Numbered from the stretch's first letter, positions 1-8,352 are shown. The stretch is DNA of 31,545 bases from an uncultured Parasutterella sp. (GCA_900766055.1 CAAFTZ010000019.1:1-31545); one strand, 5' to 3'. Made by a program: numbers and translations. The notes: generated from the sequence alone by a model not told the origin.

Positions 1-64
1 GTTGGCAAAAAAGTGCCGAATAAGAATATGGAAGCGGCCATTAGCACTGATCAAAAACTTTCAC

Positions 65-93
65 TTGACAAGCCTGGGACATAAGAAATTAAG
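65..93 (+). promoter_or_regulatory. possible sigma70 promoter of the first parvulin gene
   Basis: A perfect -35 hexamer TTGACA lies at 65-70. At 17-base spacing the -10 position holds only the weak ATTAAG (88-93), and a better hexamer, TAGAAT (94-99), sits 23 bases away. A promoter here is reasonable for the gene starting at 186, but the exact -10 is unclear. Nothing else was recognised in 1-164. Confidence 0.3.
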
Positions 94-185
94 TAGAATG
101 AGGCGGTTAACTCAGGCGACGAAGGGGTTTAAACGCAGTTAAATAAATCGCTTCCTCGCATTTTTTGGATGAATTAAATTTAATT

Positions 186-992
186 ATGAAAAAACTCCTT
201 CTCGCAACAGCCCTGGCAGCCCTTGCCGCTCCCGTCTTCGCCCAGACCGCCTTCACCGTTAATGGTCAGACAGTTTCTGTGGCCGAACAGAAAGAACTCA
301 TGAAAGTCCTTGCTGACCGCGGAGTCAAAGACCAGAAACAGCAGCTCGAGGCTGCCCGCAGCATCCTCGCTCAGGAAAAACTCATCGAAGAAGCTGCTAA
401 GAAAGCCAATATCGCTCAGGATCCCGCTGTTAAGGCTCTGATTGCAGAACGCAAGACCGAGATTTACTCTGCTGAACTGGTTCGTAAGAATGCCGCGGCT
501 CACCCGCTGACAGACGCCGACCTCAAGAAGACTTACGAAGAAGTCAAAAAGCAATACGATCCCAATGAAATCAAAGTTCGTCACATCCTGGTTAAAACCG
601 AGCAGGAAGCCAAAGACATCATTAAGTCTTTAAATGCAGGCGGTGACTTTGCCGCGATTGCAAAAGAGAAATCTTTGGATCAGGGCACAGCCGCTCAGGG
701 CGGAGAAATCCCCTTCACCAACATCCGCAGAATTGCAATCCCCGGATTTGCTGAAACTGCCATGGCTCTGAACAAAGGCTCTCTGCTTCCCGTTCCTTTC
801 CACAGCGCACTCGGCTATCACGTTATCCAGCTTCAGGATAAGCGCGAAGTTCCCCTGCCCTCATTTGACGCTCTAAAACCTCAGATTCAGAATCTAGCTG
901 CTCAGCGTCAGGCCCAGCAGTACATGGCTGATCTGATGAAAAACGCTAAGATCGCAGAAGTCGCTCCGGCTAAGAAAAAATCTTCTAAGTAA
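186..992 (+). CDS. secreted parvulin-type peptidylprolyl isomerase (PpiC/SurA-like)
   Basis: A periplasmic cis-trans prolyl isomerase and chaperone, expected to help fold exported proteins. The 268-residue product starts with a Sec signal peptide (KK, then a hydrophobic stretch, ending near APVFAQ at residue 20). A helical chaperone-like region follows to about residue 125, then a parvulin domain at about 128-220 with the family signatures VRHILVK, the GGDFAAIAKEKSLD stretch, QGGEIPF and GYHVIQL. A TTG at 165 would add seven residues before the signal peptide, so ATG 186 is the better start. The C-terminus is lysine rich. The gene ends in its own terminator. It is a close paralogue of the gene at 2153-2944, and the two flank yciB and bolA. 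Family assignment is secure; the client proteins are unknown. Confidence 0.9.
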   Translation: MKKLLLATALAALAAPVFAQTAFTVNGQTVSVAEQKELMKVLADRGVKDQKQQLEAARSILAQEKLIEEAAKKANIAQDPAVKALIAERKTEIYSAELVRKNAAAHPLTDADLKKTYEEVKKQYDPNEIKVRHILVKTEQEAKDIIKSLNAGGDFAAIAKEKSLDQGTAAQGGEIPFTNIRRIAIPGFAETAMALNKGSLLPVPFHSALGYHVIQLQDKREVPLPSFDALKPQIQNLAAQRQAQQYMADLMKNAKIAEVAPAKKKSSK

Positions 993-1010
993 TTTCCATT
1001 GATGCTTAAG

Positions 1011-1035
1011 AAAGGTCGCTTCGGCGGCCTTTTTT
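1011..1035 (+). terminator. rho-independent terminator with a UUCG tetraloop
   Basis: The stem AAAGGTCGC (1011-1019) pairs with GCGGCCTTT through one G-U pair. It is closed by the very stable C(TTCG)G loop at 1019-1024 and followed by a T run to 1035. It lies 19 bases past the stop codon of the parvulin gene. Confidence 0.9.
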
Positions 1036-1155
1036 GCTAATTGAGAATGAAAATCTCTGTTCTTGTCTAATAGTGGGGAGAGCGAACAGAATTATCCCTG
1101 TAAATTAGGGATGAAACCAGCTGTTCTTAAGAGTCGCGTAATGATATACCTCTAT

Positions 1156-1184
1156 TTAACAAAAAACGGATTTTTCAGTAGAAT
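1156..1184 (+). promoter_or_regulatory. sigma70 promoter for yciB-bolA-parvulin
   Basis: TTAACA (1156-1161) and TAGAAT (1179-1184) are separated by exactly 17 bases, each with five of six consensus matches. Transcription would start near 1191, giving a leader of about 50 bases before the GTG at 1241. The gap 993-1240 otherwise holds only the upstream terminator. Confidence 0.65.
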
Positions 1185-1240
1185 TCACTGAATTTGAAAG
1201 TTTCATTACCTGAAACGATTTTGTAGTTGGAAAAAAGAGA

Positions 1241-1855
1241 GTGAAGTTCTTTTACGACCTTTTGCCGGTGATTTTGTTCTTCGGCACTTTTAAAGTTGCT
1301 CAGACAAATCCGGATTCTGCGGCTGCGCTTTGCAACCAGTGGCTGGGAAGCGGTTTTCAGGCCGATCAGGCACCGGTGATTTGCGCAACGGCTGCGGCGA
1401 TCATCGTGTCGCTCCTGCAGATCGGCGTGAAGTTTGTACGCCGTGAGAAGATCGACCCGATGCTGTGGATTTCTGTTGCCGTCATCTTGGTCTTCGGCTC
1501 TCTGACGATCTGGCTTCATGATGAAATGTTCATCAAATGGAAACCCACGATCCTTTACTGGATCTTCGGCGGTATCCTTTTAGGCGGTTCTATCATGCAC
1601 AAGAACTTCCTCAAGTCGCTTCTCGGTAATAAAGTTTCTCTTCCGGAACCCGCGTGGAATATTCTTCTTCGCGGTTGGATCGGCTTCTTTGCCGTTACCG
1701 GTGTTCTTAATCTCGTAGTAGCCTACACATGCTCCACCGATGTGTGGGTGAATTTCAAACTGTTCGGGCTGATGGGACTGACGCTCCTCTTTACCTTAGG
1801 CGTCGGCTTTTATATTTCCCGATTTATCCCTGAATCTGATTCGGAAGGAAAATAA
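1241..1855 (+). CDS. yciB: YciB/IspZ-family inner-membrane septation protein
   Basis: A polytopic inner-membrane protein of the YciB (intracellular septation protein A) family, linked in enterobacteria to envelope synthesis and cell-division complexes. The 204-residue product opens with the family-typical MKFFYDLLPVILFF. About five hydrophobic segments follow, with internal family signatures such as KPTILYWIFGG, a hydrophilic loop, NILLRGW and VWVNFKLFG. It is slightly longer than the enterobacterial proteins (about 180) because of the loop near residues 20-45. Translation starts at GTG 1241, where the family N-terminus begins. The bolA-like gene starts two bases after the stop, so the two are almost certainly cotranscribed. 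The yciB-bolA-parvulin order is common in Betaproteobacteria. Confidence 0.92.
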   Translation: MKFFYDLLPVILFFGTFKVAQTNPDSAAALCNQWLGSGFQADQAPVICATAAAIIVSLLQIGVKFVRREKIDPMLWISVAVILVFGSLTIWLHDEMFIKWKPTILYWIFGGILLGGSIMHKNFLKSLLGNKVSLPEPAWNILLRGWIGFFAVTGVLNLVVAYTCSTDVWVNFKLFGLMGLTLLFTLGVGFYISRFIPESDSEGK

Positions 1856-1857
1856 AG

Positions 1858-2130
1858 ATGAGTCACACTCCCACATTAGAAAGAATCAGCCAAGCGCTTG
1901 AGCCGATCTTCCCTATCGAGCTTCGCTTTACTGATTACACAAGACCTGAAGCCGGCAGAGCTCCTGCTGCAGGCTCCCTCTACCACCTTTTTGTCATTTC
2001 CAGACGTTTTGAAGGTCTGCCGAAAATCGACAGACACCGAATCGTCTACGAATACCTAAAACCTTTCATCGGTCACGGTATTCACAATATCAATATGACA
2101 TTGCTGGCGCCGAGCGAATCTCGCCACTGA
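1858..2130 (+). CDS. BolA-family protein
   Basis: A small (90-residue) BolA-like protein with the stress-morphogen alpha-beta fold. BolA proteins partner monothiol glutaredoxins in Fe-S cluster trafficking and can bind DNA. Visible signatures are the N-terminal helix (LERISQALEP), the central FVISRRFEGL with KIDRHRIVYEYLKPFI, and the C-terminal GIHNINMTLLAPSE, which matches the family's conserved His-containing end. It sits two bases after yciB and 22 bases before the second parvulin in one operon. The start has an AAGGA sequence about ten bases upstream. The subtype (BolA or IbaG-like) cannot be decided from the sequence alone. Confidence 0.88.
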   Translation: MSHTPTLERISQALEPIFPIELRFTDYTRPEAGRAPAAGSLYHLFVISRRFEGLPKIDRHRIVYEYLKPFIGHGIHNINMTLLAPSESRH

Positions 2131-2152
2131 TACTTATTTTTTGAGGCTGCAG

Positions 2153-2944
2153 GTGCTGAAGTCCTTAATGCTCGCCGCTCTGATAACCGGCGTCATTCCT
2201 GCAGCCGCTGCTCAAACTGCCTTTACCGTTAATGGGCAGCTTGTTTCCGTGGAAGAGCAAAAGCAGTTAATGGGCTTTCTGAAAGCCAACGGCGTTACCA
2301 ATGAAAAACAACTCAAAAACGCCGCCCGAAGCATCCTTATCGAACAAAAAATCATTGAACAAGCCGCTAGAAGCGATGGACTTCTTGAAGATCCTCGCGT
2401 TCGCGTCTTAACTTCTGAAAAACAATCTCAGCTATATGGTTCAATACTGAGCCGCCGATATGCTTCCGAGCATCCAATCACTGAAGAGCAGATTCGGAAT
2501 CGTTACGATGAGCTCCTCTCCAGCTACGATCCTCACGAAATCAAATTTCGGCATATCTCTGTAAAAACACAGGAAGAAGCCAAAGAGATTATTCAGTCTC
2601 TGAAAGCCGGCGCCGATTTTGGTGCTCTCGCTAAAGAGAAATCTTTGGATCAAAGTACCTCTCAAAACGGCGGACAGATTCCCTTTACGAATATTCGTAA
2701 TGTATTGGTCCCGGGTCTCGCCGAAGCGATCCTCGCGCTTCAGCCGGGCGAACTTCTCCCGGTTCCTTTCAAAAGCAAGCTCGGTTACCACGTGGTGCTT
2801 CTTGAAGAAAAACGTGAGGTTCCCTTTCCTCCTTATGAAGAAGTAAAGCCAAAACTGCTGGCCGAGCTGGAAAGGCTCCAAACAACAGAGTTCTTGAACA
2901 ACCTTCAGAAAGACGCAAAAATTATTCTGGAACCTCCGGAATAG
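2153..2944 (+). CDS. second secreted parvulin-type peptidylprolyl isomerase
   Basis: A 263-residue paralogue of the isomerase at 186-992. Both mature proteins open with QTAFTVNGQ and share a helical region and a parvulin domain (about residues 125-215; HEIKFRHISVKT, the DFGALAKEKSLDQ stretch, NGGQIPFTNIRN, GYHVVLLEEKREV). The start is placed at GTG 2153 because GAGG lies six bases before it and the product then begins directly with a signal peptide ending near AAAAQ. TTG 2141 has no ribosome-binding site. It is the last gene of the yciB-bolA operon. It lacks the lysine-rich tail of its paralogue and ends in acidic residues. The expected role is periplasmic protein folding; redundancy with the first copy is likely but unproven. 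Confidence 0.88.
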   Translation: MLKSLMLAALITGVIPAAAAQTAFTVNGQLVSVEEQKQLMGFLKANGVTNEKQLKNAARSILIEQKIIEQAARSDGLLEDPRVRVLTSEKQSQLYGSILSRRYASEHPITEEQIRNRYDELLSSYDPHEIKFRHISVKTQEEAKEIIQSLKAGADFGALAKEKSLDQSTSQNGGQIPFTNIRNVLVPGLAEAILALQPGELLPVPFKSKLGYHVVLLEEKREVPFPPYEEVKPKLLAELERLQTTEFLNNLQKDAKIILEPPE

Positions 2945-3028
2945 CCTCGCTTTTACTCCTAAGTAATCCTTCTCTAAAGAAGGCATAACTGGCAGAGTTC
3001 ACTGCTCTTATATCTCCTTAATGAGAAA

Positions 3029-3053
3029 TAGGGCTGAGAATTTCCCAGCCCTA
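3029..3053 (-). terminator. probable terminator of the autotransporter
   Basis: An 8-bp perfect stem (TAGGGCTG 3029-3036 with CAGCCCTA 3046-3053) has a 9-base loop. On the minus strand it is followed by a T-rich run (TTTCTC). It lies about 50 bases beyond the autotransporter stop. A weaker hairpin at 2968-2983 (CCTTCT/AGAAGG) may serve the parvulin gene on the plus strand. Confidence 0.5.
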
Positions 3054-3104
3054 CAACAATCGGCAATTCCTAACCTGTCCTTACCGAGAAGAGAAAGAAG
3101 TTAA

Positions 3105-5903
3105 TTAAAAGCTATAACGAAGACTTACCTGACCGAAAGCTTCCTTAGCTTTGTTCTGTCCGGCAGCAAAACCAACGAAAGCACCTGCTCTCCAAGCGCC
3201 CTTTCCAGTTTCTACACCGATCTTGGCACGACCGACATTTTTGGTCCAAACATCCATCTTGACGGAACCGATATCGCTTCCTTCAATCGTAGTTGCTCGA
3301 ACATTGTGGTCTCCGAATGTCGGAACATAAGCTACATCAATATTCGGTTTGACCATCCAGCCGTTTTCTAAGGTCTTCTTACCCGTGAAAGCAACGCCAA
3401 TAGGCATATTGACCATATTCTGATGAGTAGAACCAACCTTCGTTCCGTTGGATGTTGTGTAACCCTTCGCATTCACACGAAGATAGTTCACACCAATATA
3501 CGGAACAACGCGGCAAGCAGGACTTAGAGCAAAAGATGTTTCCGCACGGGCGCCAATGCTAAAGACGTGTGCGTGGACACCATTTGCCTTTGTATAACCA
3601 ACGGAAGAATCGCTTAAATCGTTCTTACTATAGGTATAAGAAGCTTGTCCTACGAGGTTATATCTTTCGCCAAAACGCTTGGCTACATAAGCCTGGAAAC
3701 CGTAGTAATCGACATCGTTCTTAACGCCTGAGTTATCTCCTCTACCTTTGACCTTACCGGCACCAAGGTTAGCTAAGCCACCAAACGTCCAATCGTCAAT
3801 ACTGTGGTCTGCACCAAACGCGATACCGCCAAGATTCGTACGAATCTTGTTCATCGAAGAGCTTCCACCCATTGTCTGAGTGATTCCCGTAACTTCAGCA
3901 AAAGCTTCCGTTCCGTTCGCATAGTCACGAGTCAAAGAAGCTCGCTTTGAAGTGACATCCAGAGCGATCAATGCGGCATCAGTCGCGGCAGTTTGAACAC
4001 CTGCTGCAGCAGCTAAGTTCATACCAGCCTTCAAATTAGCCATATTGATCTTGCGATCAGAGTCAACTCTAGCCTTTAACGCACTGTCAGCCGGCAGATT
4101 TGCATAGAAGTGACCAACATCAGGATCATCAATTCCTAATTCCCTCTGATCTTCTTCAGACTTAGGCTTGAGTGTGAAGATGTGGGTATGATCCTCATCT
4201 AATTTTTTCAATTCCAGCAGTTGGTTATCGCTTGTGAAGTTCTTCTGAATTTCAGAAACATCTGTTCCAAGGTTTACCTTTGAACCATTCTCTGCCTTAA
4301 CAAACTTCAACTGTGCATCCGGATGCACTTCCCAATTGGCCTTAGCAACCGTTGTTACAGAAGGTTCAACATTGACAATAACTTGGCCGTTGCTGCCGAC
4401 TTTCACTGTTCCCAGGTTGGGAGTATCAGCTGCAGCAACAGCCATCAGTTTGACGGCATTGGCTTCGTCAACATCGCCTACGACGATATCTGAATAAATC
4501 GTTCCGTGATCCTCAGAAGAAATATAAAGAGTAGGTTTGGAATTATTGACAAAGTCGTGATGGTCTTTAGCTTCATGGGCATTCGTGAGGCCCAATGCAC
4601 CGTTAACAACTTTAACGGAAACAGATGCCAGTTCAGACTTCAATTCAGGAATGCTGACAAAAGCCGGTGAGTTTTCTGTTCCGACAATGTAGTTGCCTCT
4701 ATCACCTTCATCATTTACAGCAAGTGTAAATGTGCCATCCTTGAAGGTAGTGGAACGTCCTTCTGTATTCACAACCTTAATATTAGATACTGAGTAGGAA
4801 TCAGCAGATACTGTTGAGAAGTTGATGAACTTAAGACCGTTGTCCTCTCGGTTTCCTGCAAAAGTTAAGTCAGCTTTTGCCAATTCAGTAGCATCGATAA
4901 CGGCATTTTCTTTTGAAAACTTGAAGTTGCTTCCGATAGTGAGGTCAAGATTTCCTACGGATGCTTTACCGTCGTCAATGGATTTTCCTGCGGTAATGAA
5001 GTCGCCGCTCAGAGAGCCTGACAAAAGCTTGACAGAAACATCTCCAATAGAAGTTCTAGAGTTTTCTCCTATTGAGATACCACCCATGTAGAGGTTGCCA
5101 TTGAGCTCTGCTCCATCAATAGTAACGAAGGCTGAGCCAACAGTAGAGTAACCACCGTTTGAAGCTAGACCACCAATAAAGACATCACCGGTATCTGAAG
5201 CTTTCCCGGAAGCACCCGTAACTTTGACACCTGAACCAAGTTGGAGTGTGACTTTCTCAACCGCAGCTCCTGCTGTTTCTCCGTTAGTTCCAATCGAAGC
5301 TCCTCCAGCGATAACAGCCACTTTCTCTTTGGCTACGGTATCGAGAAGGTTAGAGGCGACATTAATGAACTGACCTATTGTTCCCTTTAATCCCGGTCCT
5401 TCAGGTAATTGGGAAGGTTTTTGATCCAGTGCCGTCCAATTCAAATAACTAAAGGTGATGTCCTGTCCTGCGGCAATAATAGAAACGTCTTTAGCGTTTG
5501 TTTGGACATTTGTTCCTTCACCGGAAAGGTCTAATGCCAGACCACCACCTAAAAGCCCATCGACAGAGCCCCCGGTAACTTGAATTACAGAAGAACCGAC
5601 ATTGGCCTGTGAAGCAATTCCTTCAAACTTCTCGTTTGAGCCAGCAAAAGCAGCAGCGCCACCTCCGATTACACCAATGCTTTCTCCTCCATTAATCGTA
5701 ATGGTAGAAGTTCCGCCGATGTTTGCTGTTGCTATAGGTTCGGAGCCATAACCAGAGGCTAGAGCTACACCGCCTCCAACAAGACCGAAGTTGTAGCCTT
5801 TATTTACGGTGATAGAAGAATTTCCTTCAACCTCGGATTTCACTTTTACCTGATCGGTTCCACTTCCGTCTCTCTCAAATGCAACAGAAAGGCCACCCCC
5901 CAA
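3105..5903 (-). CDS. autotransporter, C-terminal fragment: passenger repeats and beta-barrel
   Basis: This is the downstream part of a type V autotransporter. The first 200 or so residues continue the glycine-rich repeats of the upstream frame (GGGVALASG, GGGAAAFAG, GGGLALDLS, each followed by a variable strand such as TSTITING). A beta-helix-like passenger follows. From about residue 635 there is an alpha-helical linker (RKINMANLKAGMNLAAAAG). The last 270 residues are an outer-membrane barrel rich in aromatic strands, ending in VSLRYSF with the terminal Phe typical of BAM substrates. The TTG at 5903 is only the first possible start; the frame is open back to 5957 and has no signal peptide. 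It continues the 5942-7498 frame after a one-base shift, so it is either the 3' part of a broken gene or is expressed after slippage or correction. Surface adhesion is the likely role, but no ligand can be named. Confidence 0.85.
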   Translation of the reverse strand: MGGGLSVAFERDGSGTDQVKVKSEVEGNSSITVNKGYNFGLVGGGVALASGYGSEPIATANIGGTSTITINGGESIGVIGGGAAAFAGSNEKFEGIASQANVGSSVIQVTGGSVDGLLGGGLALDLSGEGTNVQTNAKDVSIIAAGQDITFSYLNWTALDQKPSQLPEGPGLKGTIGQFINVASNLLDTVAKEKVAVIAGGASIGTNGETAGAAVEKVTLQLGSGVKVTGASGKASDTGDVFIGGLASNGGYSTVGSAFVTIDGAELNGNLYMGGISIGENSRTSIGDVSVKLLSGSLSGDFITAGKSIDDGKASVGNLDLTIGSNFKFSKENAVIDATELAKADLTFAGNREDNGLKFINFSTVSADSYSVSNIKVVNTEGRSTTFKDGTFTLAVNDEGDRGNYIVGTENSPAFVSIPELKSELASVSVKVVNGALGLTNAHEAKDHHDFVNNSKPTLYISSEDHGTIYSDIVVGDVDEANAVKLMAVAAADTPNLGTVKVGSNGQVIVNVEPSVTTVAKANWEVHPDAQLKFVKAENGSKVNLGTDVSEIQKNFTSDNQLLELKKLDEDHTHIFTLKPKSEEDQRELGIDDPDVGHFYANLPADSALKARVDSDRKINMANLKAGMNLAAAAGVQTAATDAALIALDVTSKRASLTRDYANGTEAFAEVTGITQTMGGSSSMNKIRTNLGGIAFGADHSIDDWTFGGLANLGAGKVKGRGDNSGVKNDVDYYGFQAYVAKRFGERYNLVGQASYTYSKNDLSDSSVGYTKANGVHAHVFSIGARAETSFALSPACRVVPYIGVNYLRVNAKGYTTSNGTKVGSTHQNMVNMPIGVAFTGKKTLENGWMVKPNIDVAYVPTFGDHNVRATTIEGSDIGSVKMDVWTKNVGRAKIGVETGKGAWRAGAFVGFAAGQNKAKEAFGQVSLRYSF

Positions 5904-5941
5904 TGTAAATGCAGAAAGATTATTAAATTGTTGGAACTGCT

Positions 5942-5960
5942 TTAAGCCCCAACGACCTTA
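5942..5960 (-). other. frameshift joint between the two autotransporter frames
   Basis: The upstream frame ends at TAA 5942-5944 and the downstream frame is closed by TAA at 5958-5960, so the shift must fall within these 19 bases. The minus strand reads GTT GGGG CTTAAAG here. One extra G in the GGGG run (5947-5950) would join the frames as VVGGLKQFQQF. A single-base loss in a short G run, a sequencing error or a -1 slip are the options. Confidence 0.85.
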
Positions 5961-7498
5961 TCGAAATTTTCTCTTTCCAGGAAGGCTGAGACCGCTCCAG
6001 TTAAACCCTTATCTTTGACGGTGTCATAGATATGATGAGTGGTTGTTTTGATTAAGCTAACGAGCTTTGTTTTCTCTTCGCCTGAAAGAGTTTCATTAGA
6101 GATATCTTTTCCTAAGACAATATTGGTTGATTTAACCGAACTTGTAACGTTAGAACCGCCTTCCGAGCCGTAAGGCTTGTAGGCAATCGCAGAACCTCCT
6201 CCTGCTACGGCAAAAGTCACTGCGTTGTCAATTCCAATTTGTACAATGCCTGCAGTCGTTGTTGCATTTCCCAACTGGTTCTTGTCTTTGAGTTCGATAG
6301 AAATCTTATGACCGCTGAAGGTATGATCTCCTTCCAATTTGTTCGCAATGAAATCGGGGGCTTTTGTCGCAAAGGCCAACCCGCCTCCGGTTAAAAAACC
6401 TACAGAAGATCCGTCAATATTGATGACAGTCTCCCCTTTCACTTTAGTAGAAGCCGTTCCACCAAAAGTTGCGATAGCAGTCCCGCCGCCTGTCGCCCCA
6501 ACAACAAACCCTGAAACGTTATTTCTTGGATCCGCCATTGTATTAATTAAAAGTTTGGCATTGCCAGTGATTTCTGAATTAGCTTGGCCTCCAAGAGCCA
6601 CAGCCGTCCCTCCGGCGGTCACTGCCAAAGCATTTGAATGTCCGGAAAGATTAATTGATACATTTCCATCCACAGTAGCTGTTGTTTGACCCGGGATCGA
6701 GTAGATAGTCACCCCATTAGGAAAGAAAATTGGTACTTTTATGTCAGTGGAAACTGAATCGATGGCATTAACGTTCGCTGCTAATGAACCGCCAGTGAGT
6801 CCAAAAATATTTCCCGAAAGAGCAGTCAGAGTTATGTTCCCTTTTCTTCCAACGTTGACTTTGTTCGAATCTCCTTCCTTAGGTTCAGAGGTTGAGAAGC
6901 CAAGGTTAAAAACATTATCTCCTGCAGTTGTTAAAAACAATAAAGGTTCCGATTGTTCGCTACCGATTTTTAAATTAACATCACCCTCAATTTTTGTATC
7001 TCTCGACGCTGATGTAAATGAATTACTTAATTTATTAATTGGATCTTTAAGTTCAGGAAGTCTCCCAAGACTATTTACTGCGAATTTTGCCAAAGAGAGA
7101 ACAGTGTTTGTTTTTTCATCGAAAAAATTTGTTCCTCCTGCAAACATAGTCAAATTTACGCTGTTGCCAGGTCCGGTAATTGGATCTCTCAAGCTTTTGA
7201 TAAGAGCTAAGATCCCTTTGTCTTTGTTATTTATATAAGCGTCTTTAAGTGCATGGGCTGTTTCATAAAAGTTTCCACTCGTTTGAATGGATAAAACGCC
7301 TTCCTCATCTTTTTTCAGCTTATCTCCGGAAAGAAGAATCGTAGCAAAGGCTGGGTTCTTTTGATCTAAATGTTCTCGACTATTTACGTAATCATTGGTC
7401 AAGACTCCTGGGCCTTCTGCGGCTGCCGATACAGGAGCGGCTGCCGCAACAAGGGCGAGCATCACAGCGCTAGCTGCAATTGAATATTTAAACTTCAT
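5942..7498 (-). CDS. autotransporter, N-terminal fragment: signal peptide and glycine-rich passenger
   Basis: The 518-residue frame starts at ATG 7498 with a Sec signal peptide (MKFKYSIAASAVMLAL, ending near VSAAAEG). The mature part is a passenger of repeated units of roughly 40-60 residues, each with a Gly-rich turn (TAGGTAVALGG, GATGGGTAIATFGG, LTGGGLAFATK, VAGGGSAIAY) and a short strand such as VNINLSG or TVINIDG. This is consistent with a beta-helical stalk. It has no barrel and stops abruptly after FDKVVGA, where the remaining passenger and barrel lie in the next frame. As read, the product could be exported to the periplasm but not anchored. With the frames joined, the protein would be about 1,460 residues, an ordinary size for a type V adhesin. 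Confidence 0.85.
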   Translation of the reverse strand: MKFKYSIAASAVMLALVAAAAPVSAAAEGPGVLTNDYVNSREHLDQKNPAFATILLSGDKLKKDEEGVLSIQTSGNFYETAHALKDAYINNKDKGILALIKSLRDPITGPGNSVNLTMFAGGTNFFDEKTNTVLSLAKFAVNSLGRLPELKDPINKLSNSFTSASRDTKIEGDVNLKIGSEQSEPLLFLTTAGDNVFNLGFSTSEPKEGDSNKVNVGRKGNITLTALSGNIFGLTGGSLAANVNAIDSVSTDIKVPIFFPNGVTIYSIPGQTTATVDGNVSINLSGHSNALAVTAGGTAVALGGQANSEITGNAKLLINTMADPRNNVSGFVVGATGGGTAIATFGGTASTKVKGETVINIDGSSVGFLTGGGLAFATKAPDFIANKLEGDHTFSGHKISIELKDKNQLGNATTTAGIVQIGIDNAVTFAVAGGGSAIAYKPYGSEGGSNVTSSVKSTNIVLGKDISNETLSGEEKTKLVSLIKTTTHHIYDTVKDKGLTGAVSAFLERENFDKVVGA

Positions 7499-7605
7499 AA
7501 ATTTCTCCTTTAACGTTGGGAAGTTGCTGGTAATTCAAAGAGTTAAAAATTCATTTACCGATCGGGTAGATGAGAGGTATGTGCTGTAAAGGCCAAAATA
7601 AGATC

Positions 7606-7797
7606 CAAGTCTCTTAACAAGAGAACGACGAGACTGAAGGCTTTTGGGGCCTTGGGGCAAAGGCGGAGCCCTATGAATTGTTTAAAGTCTCTCGACTGCC
7701 GCGGGAAAAGTTAAAACTTCTAGAAAAATCTCAGGAGGACCTGAGAAACCGCAAGTATTTACTCTTTGGGAAAGAGTCCTTGGACGTGTTGAATTAA
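7606..7797 (+). other. short open stretch, possible decayed gene
   Basis: Within the 850-base gap between the autotransporter and fabI, one plus-strand frame stays open for about 60 codons. Its composition looks coding-like (for example EPYELFKVSRLPREKLKLLE and LRNRKYLLFGKES). It has no convincing start or ribosome-binding site, ends in a stop, and continues only in broken pieces to about 7880. It could be the remnant of a transposase or another lost gene; I cannot assign it. The minus-strand ORF across the same bases has no protein-like features. Apart from this and the 9-G tract I see no gene in 7499-8352. Confidence 0.2.
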
Positions 7798-8066
7798 AAC
7801 ACTGACAAGAAAATTGATAATGCTTTAGCTGATTTAATAGGGCGAGAAAGACGCTGATGAAACTCGCAGGAGATAATCTTAAAAACGAAGCTTTCTCAAA
7901 TAGGATAATCAAAACGTTCCTTTCATAAGAAAGAACAGGAAGTTTGGATTTGTTATAAGCGTAATAGTTGAAGCTTTTTTGATAGTTGCCTACGGCAGAA
8001 CCGACGAGGTCCTGAATTCGTTGACTGCATACTTCTAAAATTTGTTTATATTTTTTATTTCTCGAT

Positions 8067-8075
8067 GGGGGGGGG
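8067..8075. repeat. 9-G homopolymer tract (C9 on the minus strand)
   Basis: A run of nine G residues is the longest homopolymer I noticed here. It is in an AT-rich intergenic stretch upstream of the autotransporter. On the minus strand it sits just downstream of ATGACA (a -35-like hexamer, 8084-8079). AT-rich -10-like sequences follow: TAAAAA at 21 bases and TATAAA at 28 bases. Such tracts are prone to length change. A role as a variable promoter spacer is only a hypothesis, and the leader to the autotransporter would be about 550 bases. Confidence 0.6.
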
Positions 8076-8317
8076 TAGTGTCATTTTTTACTTCTCTCTT
8101 TCGGGTTTTCTTGAGCAGATGAAATACTCAGACCGCCAAACTGTAATTTAGGCACAATGTTACCACCGCTCTGAATATGAGAGGATCCCCTATTTTTGGT
8201 GAGTTATCTTTTTTTACAACATAGCTCCTCAGGACATTCCCGAACTTTTCCTTAACTAACAAGACTCTTGAATTCCCCTTTCAAACTCATTTATCAAAAT
8301 ATAAAATTGAATCAACT

Positions 8318-8326
8318 TGATAGAAT
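8318..8326 (+). promoter_or_regulatory. extended -10 promoter for fabI
   Basis: TGATAGAAT (8318-8326) combines an extended TGn element with TAGAAT, five of six matches to the -10 consensus. It lies 27 bases before the fabI ATG. There is no good -35, which is acceptable for extended -10 promoters. The leader would be about 20 bases. Confidence 0.45.
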
Positions 8327-8352
8327 GACGGTTTTAGTTTTTGGAAAACATC

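Noticed and set aside
2441..2986. 181-residue minus-strand ORF over the second parvulin
   Set aside because: Shadow of the parvulin gene, which has a signal peptide, a domain and a ribosome-binding site.
4822..5091. 89-residue plus-strand ORF inside the autotransporter
   Set aside because: It is antisense to a clearly coding passenger frame, and its Ser/Pro/Ala-rich sequence reflects the Gly-rich repeats read backwards.
5896..5901. six-G run just inside the downstream autotransporter frame as the site of the frameshift
   Set aside because: The upstream frame already stops at 5942, so the shift must occur before this run, in 5942-5960.
7682..7912. 76-residue minus-strand ORF in the autotransporter-fabI gap
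   Set aside because: No ribosome-binding site, no recognisable domain, and it lies antisense to a better open stretch; composition does not look coding.
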